From CAWGJF01 sp963715745 (lineage in GTDB: Bacteria; Bacteroidota; Ignavibacteria; Ignavibacteriales; Ignavibacteriaceae), in contig OY970271.1 in NCBI GenBank assembly GCA_963715745.1, positions 3,410,001 to 3,474,000 on the forward strand: a DNA stretch of 64,000 bases, in the 5' to 3' direction. The notes under the pieces were generated by a model, which saw only the letters and a list, made by a program, of their open reading frames with translations, was not told the DNA's origin and searched no databases. Below, in pieces: positions 24,599 to 34,220 of the stretch. Position 1 is the stretch's first letter. Each line of letters begins with the position of its first letter. Both the position numbers and the translations under genes were made by a program.

Positions 24599-26122
24599 CT
24601 ATTCGCCAACTTGCTCAAATTTAATTGTTCCCCAGGTTGTATAGGCATCTGAAAGACGGCTGAATATAATTTTACTTGATGATGTTCCAATAGCATTCAG
24701 ATAACCATTCACATTTAAATGTGCAAGATGTTCAAAAAATAAATTCGCTCCCGGTAAAATTGTGAGATTGGCTCCTGATAAAACGTTTATAGTGCCATCA
24801 ATAACAAAACTTCCGGAGTATGTTTTTGATGTAGAAATACTTCCTGAACGGTGTTTGTAAATCGATGGAATTAAGGAAGGATCACCAAAATAAGTGAGGG
24901 AATTATAATAATATTCAAGCGTAGAAAAATTGCTTGCCAGATCTTCTTTGATTGTTTTAAAAATTTCTCCATAAGAAGGAGTGTTATCTTGAAATAATAA
25001 GTCATTAAATTTATTTAAAACATAAGCGTTGGCAAATTGTTCGCTTGCGTGTGTTGGAGCAATTGCGCCAATAATTCCTCCATTGTCATAAATCATTAAT
25101 TTCCTCATAGTATTTTCGTAATCAGTCAACTGGACAGCGCCCTGCGTACAGTTCGGTGCAATCAGGAAAGGCATTGCTGTGTTAATATTGGTAAGATTAA
25201 ATGTGATTTCAGGATGCGGTAAAGGTTGTCTATTATCAGCACACCAGTACCAATCACCAAAGCTTTCTGACCCTCCTGTAGTGCTTAATATTGAAATTAC
25301 TGCAGCGCCTTGGTTTAAAGTGCTTTCAAAAATATTTTGTCTGTCGGAACAGTATTCATAAGTTTTCTGTGTCGGACACGAATTATGTTCCGAAACATTT
25401 AATTCAGCAATTGATGTACCAGCCGGTATATGTTCGTTTATAAGTTTATCGATACTGTATGTGACAAGTTCGCCGGAACAATTGTTCTCATCGCAAGTTA
25501 CATCACCATTTATAAGTATTTCACGATTCCTCGCTTCGGAGTAAGTTGTCAACGACTGATAATATATGTAAAGCTTATTAACATAATTATCTGCTTCAGT
25601 TACAGAGGTTACCGGAACTCTGCCAATATAAACAGGTCCGTGGCTTGTTAATCCTTCAACGTATGGATCGTCAGAAGGAACATCGGAGGTTCCGTCAGGA
25701 TCAAATGGATCATTACTTTCTACATCCCAAAATGGAATATACGTACCACTCAAATAATCAACATCAGGAACAGCCTGACTATTTTCTTCGACCTGCCATT
25801 GAAAACCTCCATTTGTTCCTGGAATGCCTCCTACTGTTTTTCCGTTGCCCATTAGAAGAACATATTTTAACGAGGGATTTTCATTAAAATAATTTTGAAT
25901 AATACTTTGAATATATTCTCTGGAATCACCTATGGATACTTCCTCAATTACCGGGTGAAATCCTCTTGATGTTTGTAAATTTAATAATTCGCTATCCCAT
26001 GTTGCACTTTGCATAAAAACATCCGGGGTTATGATCAGGTAATCATAGCTTTGCGGTTTAATTAAGCCAGTGCAAACTAAAAAAGTAAACAGTAATAAAA
26101 ATATTTTTGCAGTTGTTTTCAT
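24599..26122 (-). CDS. N-terminal part of a split C25 (gingipain-like) peptidase homologue
   Basis: The 507-residue frame starts with a signal peptide (MKTTAKIFLLLFTFLVCTGLIKPQ) and a strong ribosome-binding site (AGGAAGGAGAGC). Residues about 25-420 follow the C25 peptidase pattern: YVLLMGNG, GPVYIGRVPVTSVTEADNYVNK, and PFLIAPNCTQGA for the catalytic-Cys region. At the place where C25 enzymes have the catalytic His (usually GHG), this protein reads LSTTGGSE, so it may be inactive. The end (about 440-507) enters a beta-helix and stops at TAG (24599-24601) with the frame continuing open for another 510 codons. Reading it as one gene with the 23066-24475 segment gives signal peptide, C25 domain, beta-helix, helical repeats and T9SS tail. 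Confidence 0.75.
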   Translation of the reverse strand: MKTTAKIFLLLFTFLVCTGLIKPQSYDYLIITPDVFMQSATWDSELLNLQTSRGFHPVIEEVSIGDSREYIQSIIQNYFNENPSLKYVLLMGNGKTVGGIPGTNGGFQWQVEENSQAVPDVDYLSGTYIPFWDVESNDPFDPDGTSDVPSDDPYVEGLTSHGPVYIGRVPVTSVTEADNYVNKLYIYYQSLTTYSEARNREILINGDVTCDENNCSGELVTYSIDKLINEHIPAGTSIAELNVSEHNSCPTQKTYEYCSDRQNIFESTLNQGAAVISILSTTGGSESFGDWYWCADNRQPLPHPEITFNLTNINTAMPFLIAPNCTQGAVQLTDYENTMRKLMIYDNGGIIGAIAPTHASEQFANAYVLNKFNDLLFQDNTPSYGEIFKTIKEDLASNFSTLEYYYNSLTYFGDPSLIPSIYKHRSGSISTSKTYSGSFVIDGTINVLSGANLTILPGANLFFEHLAHLNVNGYLNAIGTSSSKIIFSRLSDAYTTWGTIKFEQVGE

Positions 26123-26140
26123 TTTTGCTCTCCTTCCTTT

Positions 26141-27469
26141 TCAAAACTGTTTTTTACTTCCCAATTTTCTCCATTGGGGGTCCTTACGAACAATCTCAGA
26201 TAAAATCTCAGCCTCGTAGTCAAAGAAATCGTGTTGTTTGTTTAATAATGGATTTACCTTTAATGGTACAGACGGATTTTGGCTTGATTGAGAGAAGAAC
26301 AATTCATTGTTTAGACTTATCCAAAATGCAAAAAGTGATTGGGAATAAGCAGATAAGCAAAAATCCCTTATATCTGAACTTTGAAATACCACTATGTCAT
26401 TTCCATCCGACCATTCATCATTTGAATATTGAAAATGAAACATACCTCTATGACTACCTGTAGTAGAAACAATATTTAGCTTTTGATCTATACTTGCTAT
26501 TGCAGGGATGTTTTCGTCGCCACCTGCACCCTTGGTAATCTCAACTTCACTATCCCAAATATTACTATAAACGGGTCTCCGCTTATTATAAATAAATAAC
26601 TCGGCTAATGTACAAGTTTCAGGGATTGGAAATGTCCAAACAAATGATATAACGTGTAGATATCCATCATAAACAATAATTTTTTCTGCACTACCTGACC
26701 AGAAATCTAATTCACAAGGGAACAATAAAGTAGGTGCTGAGATCGTAACTGATTGTGAAGGCTCCCATTCATTATTTGTAAAATTGAAGTCACGTGTTCT
26801 TGATGAATTAATGTAACCCAGATTATAATAATATGGACCACTCAATTCATAGCCGCTGTAGATATTATAATTTAGATGAATCCTGTTTTCTGATAAAGCA
26901 ATAGAAGGTCTTCCACCTGTATATCCTTCATCTGTTATGTGTTTAAATTCTACCCATTGTTGTGGGATTTGCCTTCTATATCTTTCATAATAAGTTTGAA
27001 AACTTGATGAAGTTAAATCAGGTCCTACTGCCCAGACAACATGAAGACCCAGTTCATCGTAAACAGCATCAATGCCATTACATATATTGTTGCCCATATC
27101 TTTTTCTGTTAAAAAGTTCCAAGAATTACCTGCATCAATACTTTTTGAAACCTTTATTTTGGTTCCTTTCTGATAGATTATATAAAGCTCATCTTGATAC
27201 GCAGTAATTGCAACTGTATAATTGCTGTATTCGCAGCCATTATCAATAGGCACGCTTGTTTCAAATCCGCCTTCAATATTTAAACGGTAATAGGTTATTG
27301 TACCGCTGCTGTTTATTACAAGGTGATTACCATCTGCATCAGAGTAAGAAATAATCTTATCTGCTGCATTAACAGTAATATCTTCTATTATAACAGGCGG
27401 TGTCCATACTGCCTGTTGCCCATAGAGAAAAAACGGGATAAAAAAGAAAACCAAACAGAAAGTTTTCAT
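26141..27469 (-). CDS. Secreted propeller-like (BNR/sialidase-type) protein
   Basis: A 442-residue protein with a signal peptide (MKTFCLVFFFIPFFLYGQQ). The body has repeated short beta motifs of the sort seen in six-bladed propellers and BNR repeats, for example SIDAGNSWNFLTEKD and repeated LHVV/IHLNY/LHVISF strands. No catalytic residues are identifiable. It lacks a T9SS sorting domain, so it may remain in the periplasm or be released by another route. It lies 11 bases downstream of the FG-GAP protein gene and 18 bases upstream of the C25-like gene, so the three form one leftward operon. Confidence 0.7.
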   Translation of the reverse strand: MKTFCLVFFFIPFFLYGQQAVWTPPVIIEDITVNAADKIISYSDADGNHLVINSSGTITYYRLNIEGGFETSVPIDNGCEYSNYTVAITAYQDELYIIYQKGTKIKVSKSIDAGNSWNFLTEKDMGNNICNGIDAVYDELGLHVVWAVGPDLTSSSFQTYYERYRRQIPQQWVEFKHITDEGYTGGRPSIALSENRIHLNYNIYSGYELSGPYYYNLGYINSSRTRDFNFTNNEWEPSQSVTISAPTLLFPCELDFWSGSAEKIIVYDGYLHVISFVWTFPIPETCTLAELFIYNKRRPVYSNIWDSEVEITKGAGGDENIPAIASIDQKLNIVSTTGSHRGMFHFQYSNDEWSDGNDIVVFQSSDIRDFCLSAYSQSLFAFWISLNNELFFSQSSQNPSVPLKVNPLLNKQHDFFDYEAEILSEIVRKDPQWRKLGSKKQF

Positions 27470-27480
27470 AATGCTTCTCC

Positions 27481-29202
27481 TTATTTTAATAGAACAATTT
27501 TTATTGATTTGTAGAAATCACCGGCAACCATATTTATGAAATATGTTCCCGATGAAATTCTATTGCCGAAGTTATCGGTTCCATCCCACGTTAGCTGATA
27601 CTTTCCGCTTTTCATATTTTCGTCAAGTAATATTTTTACTTCTTTACCAAGTATATCATAAACTTTTATTATTACAATTTCTTCTCTTGCTATATTAAAT
27701 TTTATTGAAGTTGAAGGGTTAAAAGGATTTGGATATGCCTCACTCAAATAATAATTATTTGGCTGTGGATTATTATCTAAAACATCAAGCGTACTTGTTT
27801 TTTTATATATCCTGCTGAAACCTCTATAAACATTGTTTTCAATTAAGTCCATACTGATAACAATTTCTGGATACTTATCTCCATCAAAATCTGCTGCCGT
27901 TGAAGAAAAGTAAACACTATTCTGGTTTAACAGTTCATTTCTTTTGATGTAGTAAAGTTCATAGCCGCTACCTTTATATTTAAAAACCAACAGGTGCTGG
28001 TCTATACAGAGAAGTACTTCATTAGTTCCATCATTATCTATATCTGAAGAAACCATATTCGAGGCAAACCAGGTGCCGCCTCCTATTACTGCAATTGAGT
28101 AAATTATTTCGTATTGATCATCTCTATCGGCTTCATATATGTATATAATTTGACTGCCAATTCCATTAATATATCCGTCCCCGCATATCCATAATTCAGG
28201 TTTGCTGTTATAGTCAAGATCATTGGTAAAAAGTTGTAGATATACATTACTGATAGGGAGAGAATCTATTCTTATTACGTTGTAATTATTTCCCTCAGCA
28301 TATTCATAGACAAAAACTTCACCAAGATAATTGCTTGCAGCAAAATTCTGTTTTCCATCAGAATCAAAATCACCAAATGCAAACCCTCTTGTTTCAATTG
28401 TATAGGATGATGGACGATTCTGATAAATTAAATTAAACTTGTTGTTTAGTATATCATACTTAGTTATCTGAAAACTGTTACTCAGAACTAATGAATCGCC
28501 AGAGCCATCGAGGCGATAAATCATTTCAGGATATTCATCTCCATCCATATCATATAAAGTCATATCTACCGGCTGTCCATTGCCTGTGGTGGGGTTATAT
28601 ACAGTTTTAAGCTGTGTAGGGTATCCTGTTGTGGAATCTATTGTAAGAATTTTTATGTAATGGTTATATCCTCCAGGATAATAGTAAATGTAGCTGTTGA
28701 CAATTTCCGAGTTTTCATCATTTTCTAAATCACTAATGTACCACGGTGTTCCCAAACTATCAGGATATATATATATGGAATCATAAGTACCATTTGAATT
28801 AATTTCATAAATTACTACAAAGCCATAAGGAGAATTTCTATATTCACCGTAAACATCTTTTCTTCCATCGCCATTAGCATCTGCAATTATCAATGGAGGG
28901 CCTGCATAATAAGGAGGAACTTCACTCCAAAATGTAAACAACTTGGAATATTGAGTGGTGTCTATTGTTCTTAAATCAACAACTAAATCAAATTCGTAAT
29001 CGGAATGGATACTTTTAATGTTTTTTGTTTTAATAATTGTTCTACCCGTTAGCTTATCTTGTAATTTCAGTAAGCCATCTTCTTCGTGAGTTATATTGTA
29101 GCGCCGGCTTAGCATATTATAATCTATTCCCTCACTTTGCGAAAAAACCGCTGCAGCAGAGAATAATGTTATAAAAGCTGTTTTTATCAAGTGTTTGTTC
29201 AT
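27481..29202 (-). CDS. Secreted FG-GAP/VCBS-repeat protein with T9SS sorting domain
   Basis: The 573-residue product has a signal peptide (ending near AAAVFSQ). At least seven calcium-binding-type D-x-D-G repeats are visible: ADANGDGRKD, DLENDENSE, YDMDGDEYPE, GDFDSDGKQN, DLDYNSKPE, SDIDNDGTNE and ADFDGDKYPE, consistent with an integrin-like beta-propeller. The end is a T9SS sorting domain (EAYPNPFNPSTSIKFNI, closing SIKIVLLK). It is the first gene of a three-gene operon of secreted proteins. Role unknown; these propellers are usually adhesins or surface carbohydrate- or protein-binding modules. Confidence 0.85.
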   Translation of the reverse strand: MNKHLIKTAFITLFSAAAVFSQSEGIDYNMLSRRYNITHEEDGLLKLQDKLTGRTIIKTKNIKSIHSDYEFDLVVDLRTIDTTQYSKLFTFWSEVPPYYAGPPLIIADANGDGRKDVYGEYRNSPYGFVVIYEINSNGTYDSIYIYPDSLGTPWYISDLENDENSEIVNSYIYYYPGGYNHYIKILTIDSTTGYPTQLKTVYNPTTGNGQPVDMTLYDMDGDEYPEMIYRLDGSGDSLVLSNSFQITKYDILNNKFNLIYQNRPSSYTIETRGFAFGDFDSDGKQNFAASNYLGEVFVYEYAEGNNYNVIRIDSLPISNVYLQLFTNDLDYNSKPELWICGDGYINGIGSQIIYIYEADRDDQYEIIYSIAVIGGGTWFASNMVSSDIDNDGTNEVLLCIDQHLLVFKYKGSGYELYYIKRNELLNQNSVYFSSTAADFDGDKYPEIVISMDLIENNVYRGFSRIYKKTSTLDVLDNNPQPNNYYLSEAYPNPFNPSTSIKFNIAREEIVIIKVYDILGKEVKILLDENMKSGKYQLTWDGTDNFGNRISSGTYFINMVAGDFYKSIKIVLLK

Positions 29203-29595
29203 TATACGCTTTCTATTTTGTTGCGTAGTTGCAGAAAAATATATATGATGAAATTAAGAAGTTCTTGTGAAGAAAAGAGATTGAATGAAAGTATCATACA
29301 AACCCTGTTTTTAATAGAAGGAATTTAACAGCAGTTAGCTACCCCTGCTTACCTCTTGATATAATTCTTAAAACCAATAAACAACATATAACAGAGAAAG
29401 TCAAATTTAATTTTAGTAACAGAGAGTCAATCAGCAATAGTTAATAATAGTTAAGTTGTTTTTAGTTTTCTTAGTAGCAGGTATAAAATAATGATTTGCT
29501 CCAAAGTAGTTTTCGGTATTGTTGTAATTTAAAAATTGTTCAATACAAATTTTAAAAATCTAAAGTGATTTCTTCGGAAGTTAAATAAAGCCGTA
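29203..29595. other. Intergenic region with no recognised gene
   Basis: About 390 AT-rich bases between two leftward genes. No coding frame, RNA gene or clear terminator hairpin is evident to me. The promoter of the 29202 operon should lie at its left end. Confidence 0.4.
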
Positions 29596-30987
29596 TTAAT
29601 TTTTGATATTGTTTTCCTCAAGCGCTTTAAAATATTTTTTAATTAGTTCTTCATAATCAGGAGTATATTTTTCATTTATCGAACGAATAAGCTCTTCCCT
29701 TATTTTATCAAGGTTATCAGGATTGTCCAGGTTCAAATTACCGGGAGATTTCTGCACAACGTTATTTCCAGATTTTGATTCTCTCTGCTTTTCAAAGTCA
29801 CGTTCATTAATTGATTTTTGTGCATCCAGCATCTTTGAAAGAATATGTTCTTGTTTCTGAATTAAGTTGTCATCTAATTTTTGAGTATTCATATCCTTAA
29901 TCACTTCCTGCATTTTATCCAGAATTCCTTCAAGGTTGGAAGGAAGTTTTTTGCTTTCACCAGACATTTTTGCTTCCTGGTTCAGCTGTTGAAGTGATTT
30001 TTGAATTAACTGCTGTTCCTGAGCTAAACGTTGCATTTGTCCCATCTGTTGCTGGGTTAGTTTTCCCTGCTGCATCTGCTGTAGCATTTGTGTCATATTA
30101 TTTAATCCCATCTGCTGACCGGAAAGCTTTTGAAGTTGCTGCATAAGTGACATCATCCCGCCGCTGCCACCAGCATTCATCATTGCATCCATAGAAGATT
30201 TCATCATAGAAGCTGCTTCGTTTAAATGTTTCATTGCCTCGGTTTGTGAAAGAACAGCCATCGAGCCATTTCTATTCTGCATTTGCTGAATAGATTGCTG
30301 CATTTGATTATTTGCCTGCCCAATTGCTTTTCCCATCTCCGGTGAAATTGCAAAAGTTTTTTGGGAGAGATCAGACATCTGTTTTACTACACTAGATAAT
30401 TCACTTCTAATGTTCTCCTGCTTCTGTGCATTTTCATTTAGAGAAGAAGAATTGGGATCAGATGATGAAAGCTGGTTCTTCAGTTCCTCCTGCTTTTTTG
30501 AAAGTGAAATCATATTATCAAGAAGGCTTAGCATATCTGTGAAAGTCTTCATCTGGCTTTGTTGTTTCATTCCAGATTGCATATCCATCAAAGCTTTTTT
30601 CATCTGCTGCATATTGCACGAAACCTGGTTTTGGTTTTGCATTGCTTTCATCTGATCGCTTTGCATTATTTCCTGCGAAGCCTGCTCGGATTGTTCTTTG
30701 TTTTTCTGTTCATCAAAATTTTTCTTCAGACTATCCATTTCTACAGTGGGCATATCTTTCATTTCACTCATTTTATCTTTAAGATCTTTCATCTGTTTTT
30801 CAAGCTCACCAAGCTGATCAGTAATTTCATCCTGCTTTTTACTCAAATCATTTTGCTGTTCACCGTTTTTGAGATCACTGTTTTTTGTCTGCTCCATTAA
30901 TTCGTTCTGCATTTTTTCAAGATTTTCAGTACGTTTAATCATCTCATCAACTTTTTGCTCAATCTGAATTCTCTTTAAAAGATTCAA
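29596..30987 (-). CDS. C-terminal half of a split DUF4175-family protein (coiled coil, Met/Gln-rich)
   Basis: A 463-residue frame starting at TTG 30987, overlapping the stop of the upstream frame as TTGA. It is an almost continuous coiled coil very rich in Met, Gln, Lys and Glu, as in the C-terminal halves of Bacteroidota DUF4175 proteins. Upstream of the TTG the same frame reads KSIERTL directly before NLLKRIQIEQK, so the coding sense starts before this TTG. A single missing A in an A run (31004-31007 on plus) would join both frames into one protein of about 1128 residues. It is therefore most likely part of one gene with 30984-32981 rather than a separate protein. Confidence 0.75.
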   Translation of the reverse strand: MNLLKRIQIEQKVDEMIKRTENLEKMQNELMEQTKNSDLKNGEQQNDLSKKQDEITDQLGELEKQMKDLKDKMSEMKDMPTVEMDSLKKNFDEQKNKEQSEQASQEIMQSDQMKAMQNQNQVSCNMQQMKKALMDMQSGMKQQSQMKTFTDMLSLLDNMISLSKKQEELKNQLSSSDPNSSSLNENAQKQENIRSELSSVVKQMSDLSQKTFAISPEMGKAIGQANNQMQQSIQQMQNRNGSMAVLSQTEAMKHLNEAASMMKSSMDAMMNAGGSGGMMSLMQQLQKLSGQQMGLNNMTQMLQQMQQGKLTQQQMGQMQRLAQEQQLIQKSLQQLNQEAKMSGESKKLPSNLEGILDKMQEVIKDMNTQKLDDNLIQKQEHILSKMLDAQKSINERDFEKQRESKSGNNVVQKSPGNLNLDNPDNLDKIREELIRSINEKYTPDYEELIKKYFKALEENNIKN

Positions 30988-32981
30988 TGTGCGTTCAATA
31001 CTCTTTTAAATTGCTCTTCATTTATCTTCATATTTTCAAGAGCATCCTGTGTCATATTTTTATTAAGCTGTTGAAGCATCTGCTGCATTTGCTCCATCAT
31101 TTTTTTCATTTCATCGCTTGTCATTTCATCCATAAGCTTTTGAAGCTCCATATATTTTTCCATAGTTTCTTCCGAAAGCAAATTGTTTTCCTGTAACTTT
31201 TCCCTCATTTCATTTAATTGCGAATTCATTTCATCAACTTTTTTCTGAAGCTCGGAATATTTATTCATTGCATTTTCTATTTTCTCTTTCTGTTCCCAGC
31301 TAAGTTTTTCATCTTTTGATTTTAAATCACGATCAATTTCTTCAAAAGTTTTGTGAAGATCTTCAGCTTCTTTTAAAGTTTCTTCAAGTTGTGATTCAAC
31401 TTCGGTATGAGTTTCATCTGCATTTGCCATCACTTCTTCAAGTGATGGAACTCTGACCGAAAGTATATTTGTTTTAGTAGATTTCGGACCGCTGACAACA
31501 TCATTATCAAAAATTTCCAGGTAAAAACTGAAAACATCATTTATTCCCGGATGAAGATTTGTAAGGTTCCAGATATAATTTAGAGAATATTGCTGCTGGT
31601 TTTTTTCAATTGGAAGTTCAATTGCAGTAAATTCATCTTCAGTCTGCTGAAATTTTGAAGAAGAAAGCCTGTAGTTCAAAGTGAATTTTGAAAATCCGAA
31701 ATCATCTGCAACTTTTGCATTCAAATTAACTCTGTTGTCATTTCCCAGGGTCACATTTTCTTTTGGGGAAATTAATTCAATTGAAGGATATTCATCGTGA
31801 CTAACTTTTATCTGATATTTAACCGGTGAATCGTTTGTGTTTTCATTTTCATCCAGAAGCATAAATGAATACTGATCATCACTCTTTAAAGTAAATTCTC
31901 CCGTTGCTTCTTCTAAATCAGTATTTAAATTAATTTTAGTGGAATCATCAAACTGCAACCATGCTTTTGAAAGAGGTTTTGTAGAATTCAATTTCAATTT
32001 AACCTTTGTGCCAACAAGCGAAGCAATATTGCCGTTGTTTCTCTGAACGGATGAAGCTATTCCGGAATAACGTGGTGGAATAATATTCAGCTCAAACATT
32101 TTTACAATTGGTTTGTCAATAACTTTTATATCATAAACTTCGCTATTTATATCTTCAGCAGTTGCAAAGTATTCTAATGAAGATCGAATTGCATTAAGCT
32201 TATATTTAAAATGTCCTGTTGAATCCGGCAGCACTTTTTCAAAATTGAAATCTGTTTCCTCTTCAGATTTGGTTGCAATGGAAATATCCTTCGGGACATC
32301 TCCTTCAATAATCACATCGACCAGTACATCCTCACCTTTTGTTATTTCAACATTCCCGGGTAAAACATTAAAAGAAAACTTTGCCGGGGGGATAAAGTCC
32401 TTACTAAAATTTATAAACCTGTTTGCAGCAGCATTTATCGGCGGGACAAAACCAATCAAGAGAATTGTAACTAAAAATAAAACCAGAGCAGAACGGGAAA
32501 GCTTCTTAGCTTTATCAAATTTTACAACCGACTCAAACTTTATTCCACCGGATTTTGTATAAACTTTTTTAAATGCCGCATCAACCAGGCTAAATGAATA
32601 AAATTTATTGCGTTCATATTCAGAAACAAGCTGAAGAGAATTTAATAGTTCATCTTTTAGTTCCGGGAAAAAATTGCCCACTCGTTTTGCAGCATCAAAA
32701 TATGTTTCCTTCCTGAAAAGATTGAAGTACCGCAAAGTTGGAATGAGTAAAAAATAATTAATTGAGGCAAACAGAATAAGAATTGCTATAAAGAAGAAAA
32801 CAGTTCGTACTGTCGAACTAAAATTTCCGAAATACTCTAAAATTGAAAATAAAAGGAAACAGGAAATTGCAATTATTGCAGTTTGAAGAATACCTGTTAC
32901 AATAAGATGAAGATATTCTTTCCTGACGAACTTTTCAATTTTAGCAATTAATTCTTTATAATATTTTGATTCAGTTCCCAT
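30984..32981 (-). CDS. N-terminal half of a split DUF4175-family membrane protein
   Basis: The 665-residue frame has two transmembrane helices near residues 28-50 and 56-76 and a third near 165-185, then a large extracytoplasmic part with Ig-like strands (about 200-510) and the beginning of a coiled coil (about 520-660). This matches the N-terminal layout of DUF4175 proteins, which usually run past 1000 residues. It ends abruptly with VLNAH after EEQFKR, where the other frame reads on as KSIERTLNLLKR. The start overlaps the stop of the DUF4159 gene by one base (TAATG). DUF4159 and DUF4175 genes are normally adjacent in Bacteroidota; their role in the envelope is not established to my knowledge. 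Confidence 0.8.
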   Translation of the reverse strand: MGTESKYYKELIAKIEKFVRKEYLHLIVTGILQTAIIAISCFLLFSILEYFGNFSSTVRTVFFFIAILILFASINYFLLIPTLRYFNLFRKETYFDAAKRVGNFFPELKDELLNSLQLVSEYERNKFYSFSLVDAAFKKVYTKSGGIKFESVVKFDKAKKLSRSALVLFLVTILLIGFVPPINAAANRFINFSKDFIPPAKFSFNVLPGNVEITKGEDVLVDVIIEGDVPKDISIATKSEEETDFNFEKVLPDSTGHFKYKLNAIRSSLEYFATAEDINSEVYDIKVIDKPIVKMFELNIIPPRYSGIASSVQRNNGNIASLVGTKVKLKLNSTKPLSKAWLQFDDSTKINLNTDLEEATGEFTLKSDDQYSFMLLDENENTNDSPVKYQIKVSHDEYPSIELISPKENVTLGNDNRVNLNAKVADDFGFSKFTLNYRLSSSKFQQTEDEFTAIELPIEKNQQQYSLNYIWNLTNLHPGINDVFSFYLEIFDNDVVSGPKSTKTNILSVRVPSLEEVMANADETHTEVESQLEETLKEAEDLHKTFEEIDRDLKSKDEKLSWEQKEKIENAMNKYSELQKKVDEMNSQLNEMREKLQENNLLSEETMEKYMELQKLMDEMTSDEMKKMMEQMQQMLQQLNKNMTQDALENMKINEEQFKRVLNAH

Positions 32982-33637
32982 TAGTTAGTCAACACCCACA
33001 TAACCAGATTTGTTCCAAACTTAAGCGCTTCTTCCCTTTTTTCAGGTGGATCGTTGTGCACAACAGCATCTGTCCAGCCGTCACTTGGATTTGATTCATA
33101 AGTATAATAAACCGCAAGCCTATCTCCAATAAAAATTCCAAATCCCTGGGGTGGTTTGCCGTCGTGTTCATGTGTTTTCGGTACTCCGCTTGGGAAATCA
33201 TAAAAACAATGATACAAACCATAGTTGAATGGAAGCTCCACAAAATCTTTTTCCGGAAAAACTTTTTTCATTTCTCTTCTTATTGCTTTATCTATTCCAT
33301 AATCATCATCAATATAAAGAAAACCTCCACTTTTAAGGTACAACCTTAATCTGTCAACTTCATCCTTAGTGAAAACAACATTTCCGTGACCAGTAATGAA
33401 TAAAAAAGGGTATGAGAAAATATCATCACTTGCGATATCAACAAACTGGTACTTCGGAATTGTTTTAATGTTGGTATGTGCAGAGATAAAATTTAAGAGA
33501 TTAACTTCTGCTGAAGGATCATTGTACCAGTCACCTCCGCCGTTATACTTTAAACGTGCAATCTGGAATCCGACATTATCCTGCGCAAAAAGGGAAATGA
33601 CACCCAGTAAAAGAATAAAATTAATTAGTTTTCTCAT
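32981..33637 (-). CDS. DUF4159 domain protein
   Basis: I choose ATG 33637 (218 residues) since it gives a clean signal peptide, MRKLINFILLLGVISLFAQ; a longer TTG start at 33673 is less likely. The mature protein follows DUF4159: FQIARLKYNGGGDWYNDPSAEVNLL near the N-terminus, YPFLFITGHGNVVFT and LKSGGFLYIDDDYG in the middle, and FPSGVPKTHEHDGKPPQGFGI later. The fold is thought to resemble a ThuA/glutamine-amidotransferase-like sandwich, which is inference. It is translationally coupled to the DUF4175 gene; a BatA-like gene (40661-42757) that often accompanies this pair is 7 kb away. Confidence 0.88.
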   Translation of the reverse strand: MRKLINFILLLGVISLFAQDNVGFQIARLKYNGGGDWYNDPSAEVNLLNFISAHTNIKTIPKYQFVDIASDDIFSYPFLFITGHGNVVFTKDEVDRLRLYLKSGGFLYIDDDYGIDKAIRREMKKVFPEKDFVELPFNYGLYHCFYDFPSGVPKTHEHDGKPPQGFGIFIGDRLAVYYTYESNPSDGWTDAVVHNDPPEKREEALKFGTNLVMWVLTN

Positions 33638-33751
33638 TGGTTTTAATATATCCAGCAGGATTGTCAATATCAATTTAGATTAATAGTATTAACCAGATGA
33701 ATTAGTCTACCTTTATTGATAAGTTTGCATAAATTTTTCAGGGATTTTAAA

Positions 33752-34219
33752 ATGGCAAAAAAATACTGGTTGGTTAAATCAGAACCTACGGAATTTTCAA
33801 TAGATGATCTTGCGAATAGCAAAAACAAAACTACCTACTGGGATGGAGTAAGGAACTACCAGGCTAGAAATTTTATCCGCGATGAGATAAAAAAAGGAGA
33901 TGGTGTTTTGTTTTATCACAGTGGCTCGGATCCGCTTGCCATAGTTGGAACCTGTGACGTTGTAAAAGATGGTTATCCTGATTTTACCCAGTTTGATAAA
34001 GATAGCAAGCATTATTTTCCCAGCGCAACCAAAGAAAAACCAATCTGGTTTATGGTTGATATAAAATTGGTTAAAAAATTTAAGAGCCCGGTAACTATGG
34101 ACCAGATAAAAGCAAACCCAAAGCTGAAAAAGATGAGATTAATTCAGAAAGGGAACAGACTTTCAGTAATGTCTGTTACAAAAGATGAATGGGACGAAAT
34201 TCTTAAAATGGCAAAGTAG
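33752..34219 (+). CDS. EVE domain protein
   Basis: Start ATG 33752 (155 residues) is preferred over the upstream TTG at 33716, as the EVE domain begins immediately: AKKYWLVKSEPTEFSIDDL. Further family signatures are TTYWDGVRNYQARNFIRDEIKKGDGVLFYHS (about 27-57) and the closing MRLIQKGNRLSVMSVTKDEWDEIL. EVE domains have a PUA-like fold and in some cases bind modified DNA bases. It is a stand-alone copy like THYN1. It is convergent with the GNAT gene with one base between the stops. Confidence 0.92.
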   Translation: MAKKYWLVKSEPTEFSIDDLANSKNKTTYWDGVRNYQARNFIRDEIKKGDGVLFYHSGSDPLAIVGTCDVVKDGYPDFTQFDKDSKHYFPSATKEKPIWFMVDIKLVKKFKSPVTMDQIKANPKLKKMRLIQKGNRLSVMSVTKDEWDEILKMAK

Positions 34220-34220
34220 T

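Noticed and set aside
24599..24601. General reassignment of UAG to an amino acid
   Set aside because: prfA is intact in the window, and many other genes here end normally without in-frame TAG interruptions.
30984..31015. Programmed -1 frameshifting in the DUF4175 gene
   Set aside because: The junction TTT-AAA-AGA does not allow good re-pairing of both tRNAs in the -1 frame (it would place TAA), so a one-base deletion or error is more likely than programmed slippage.
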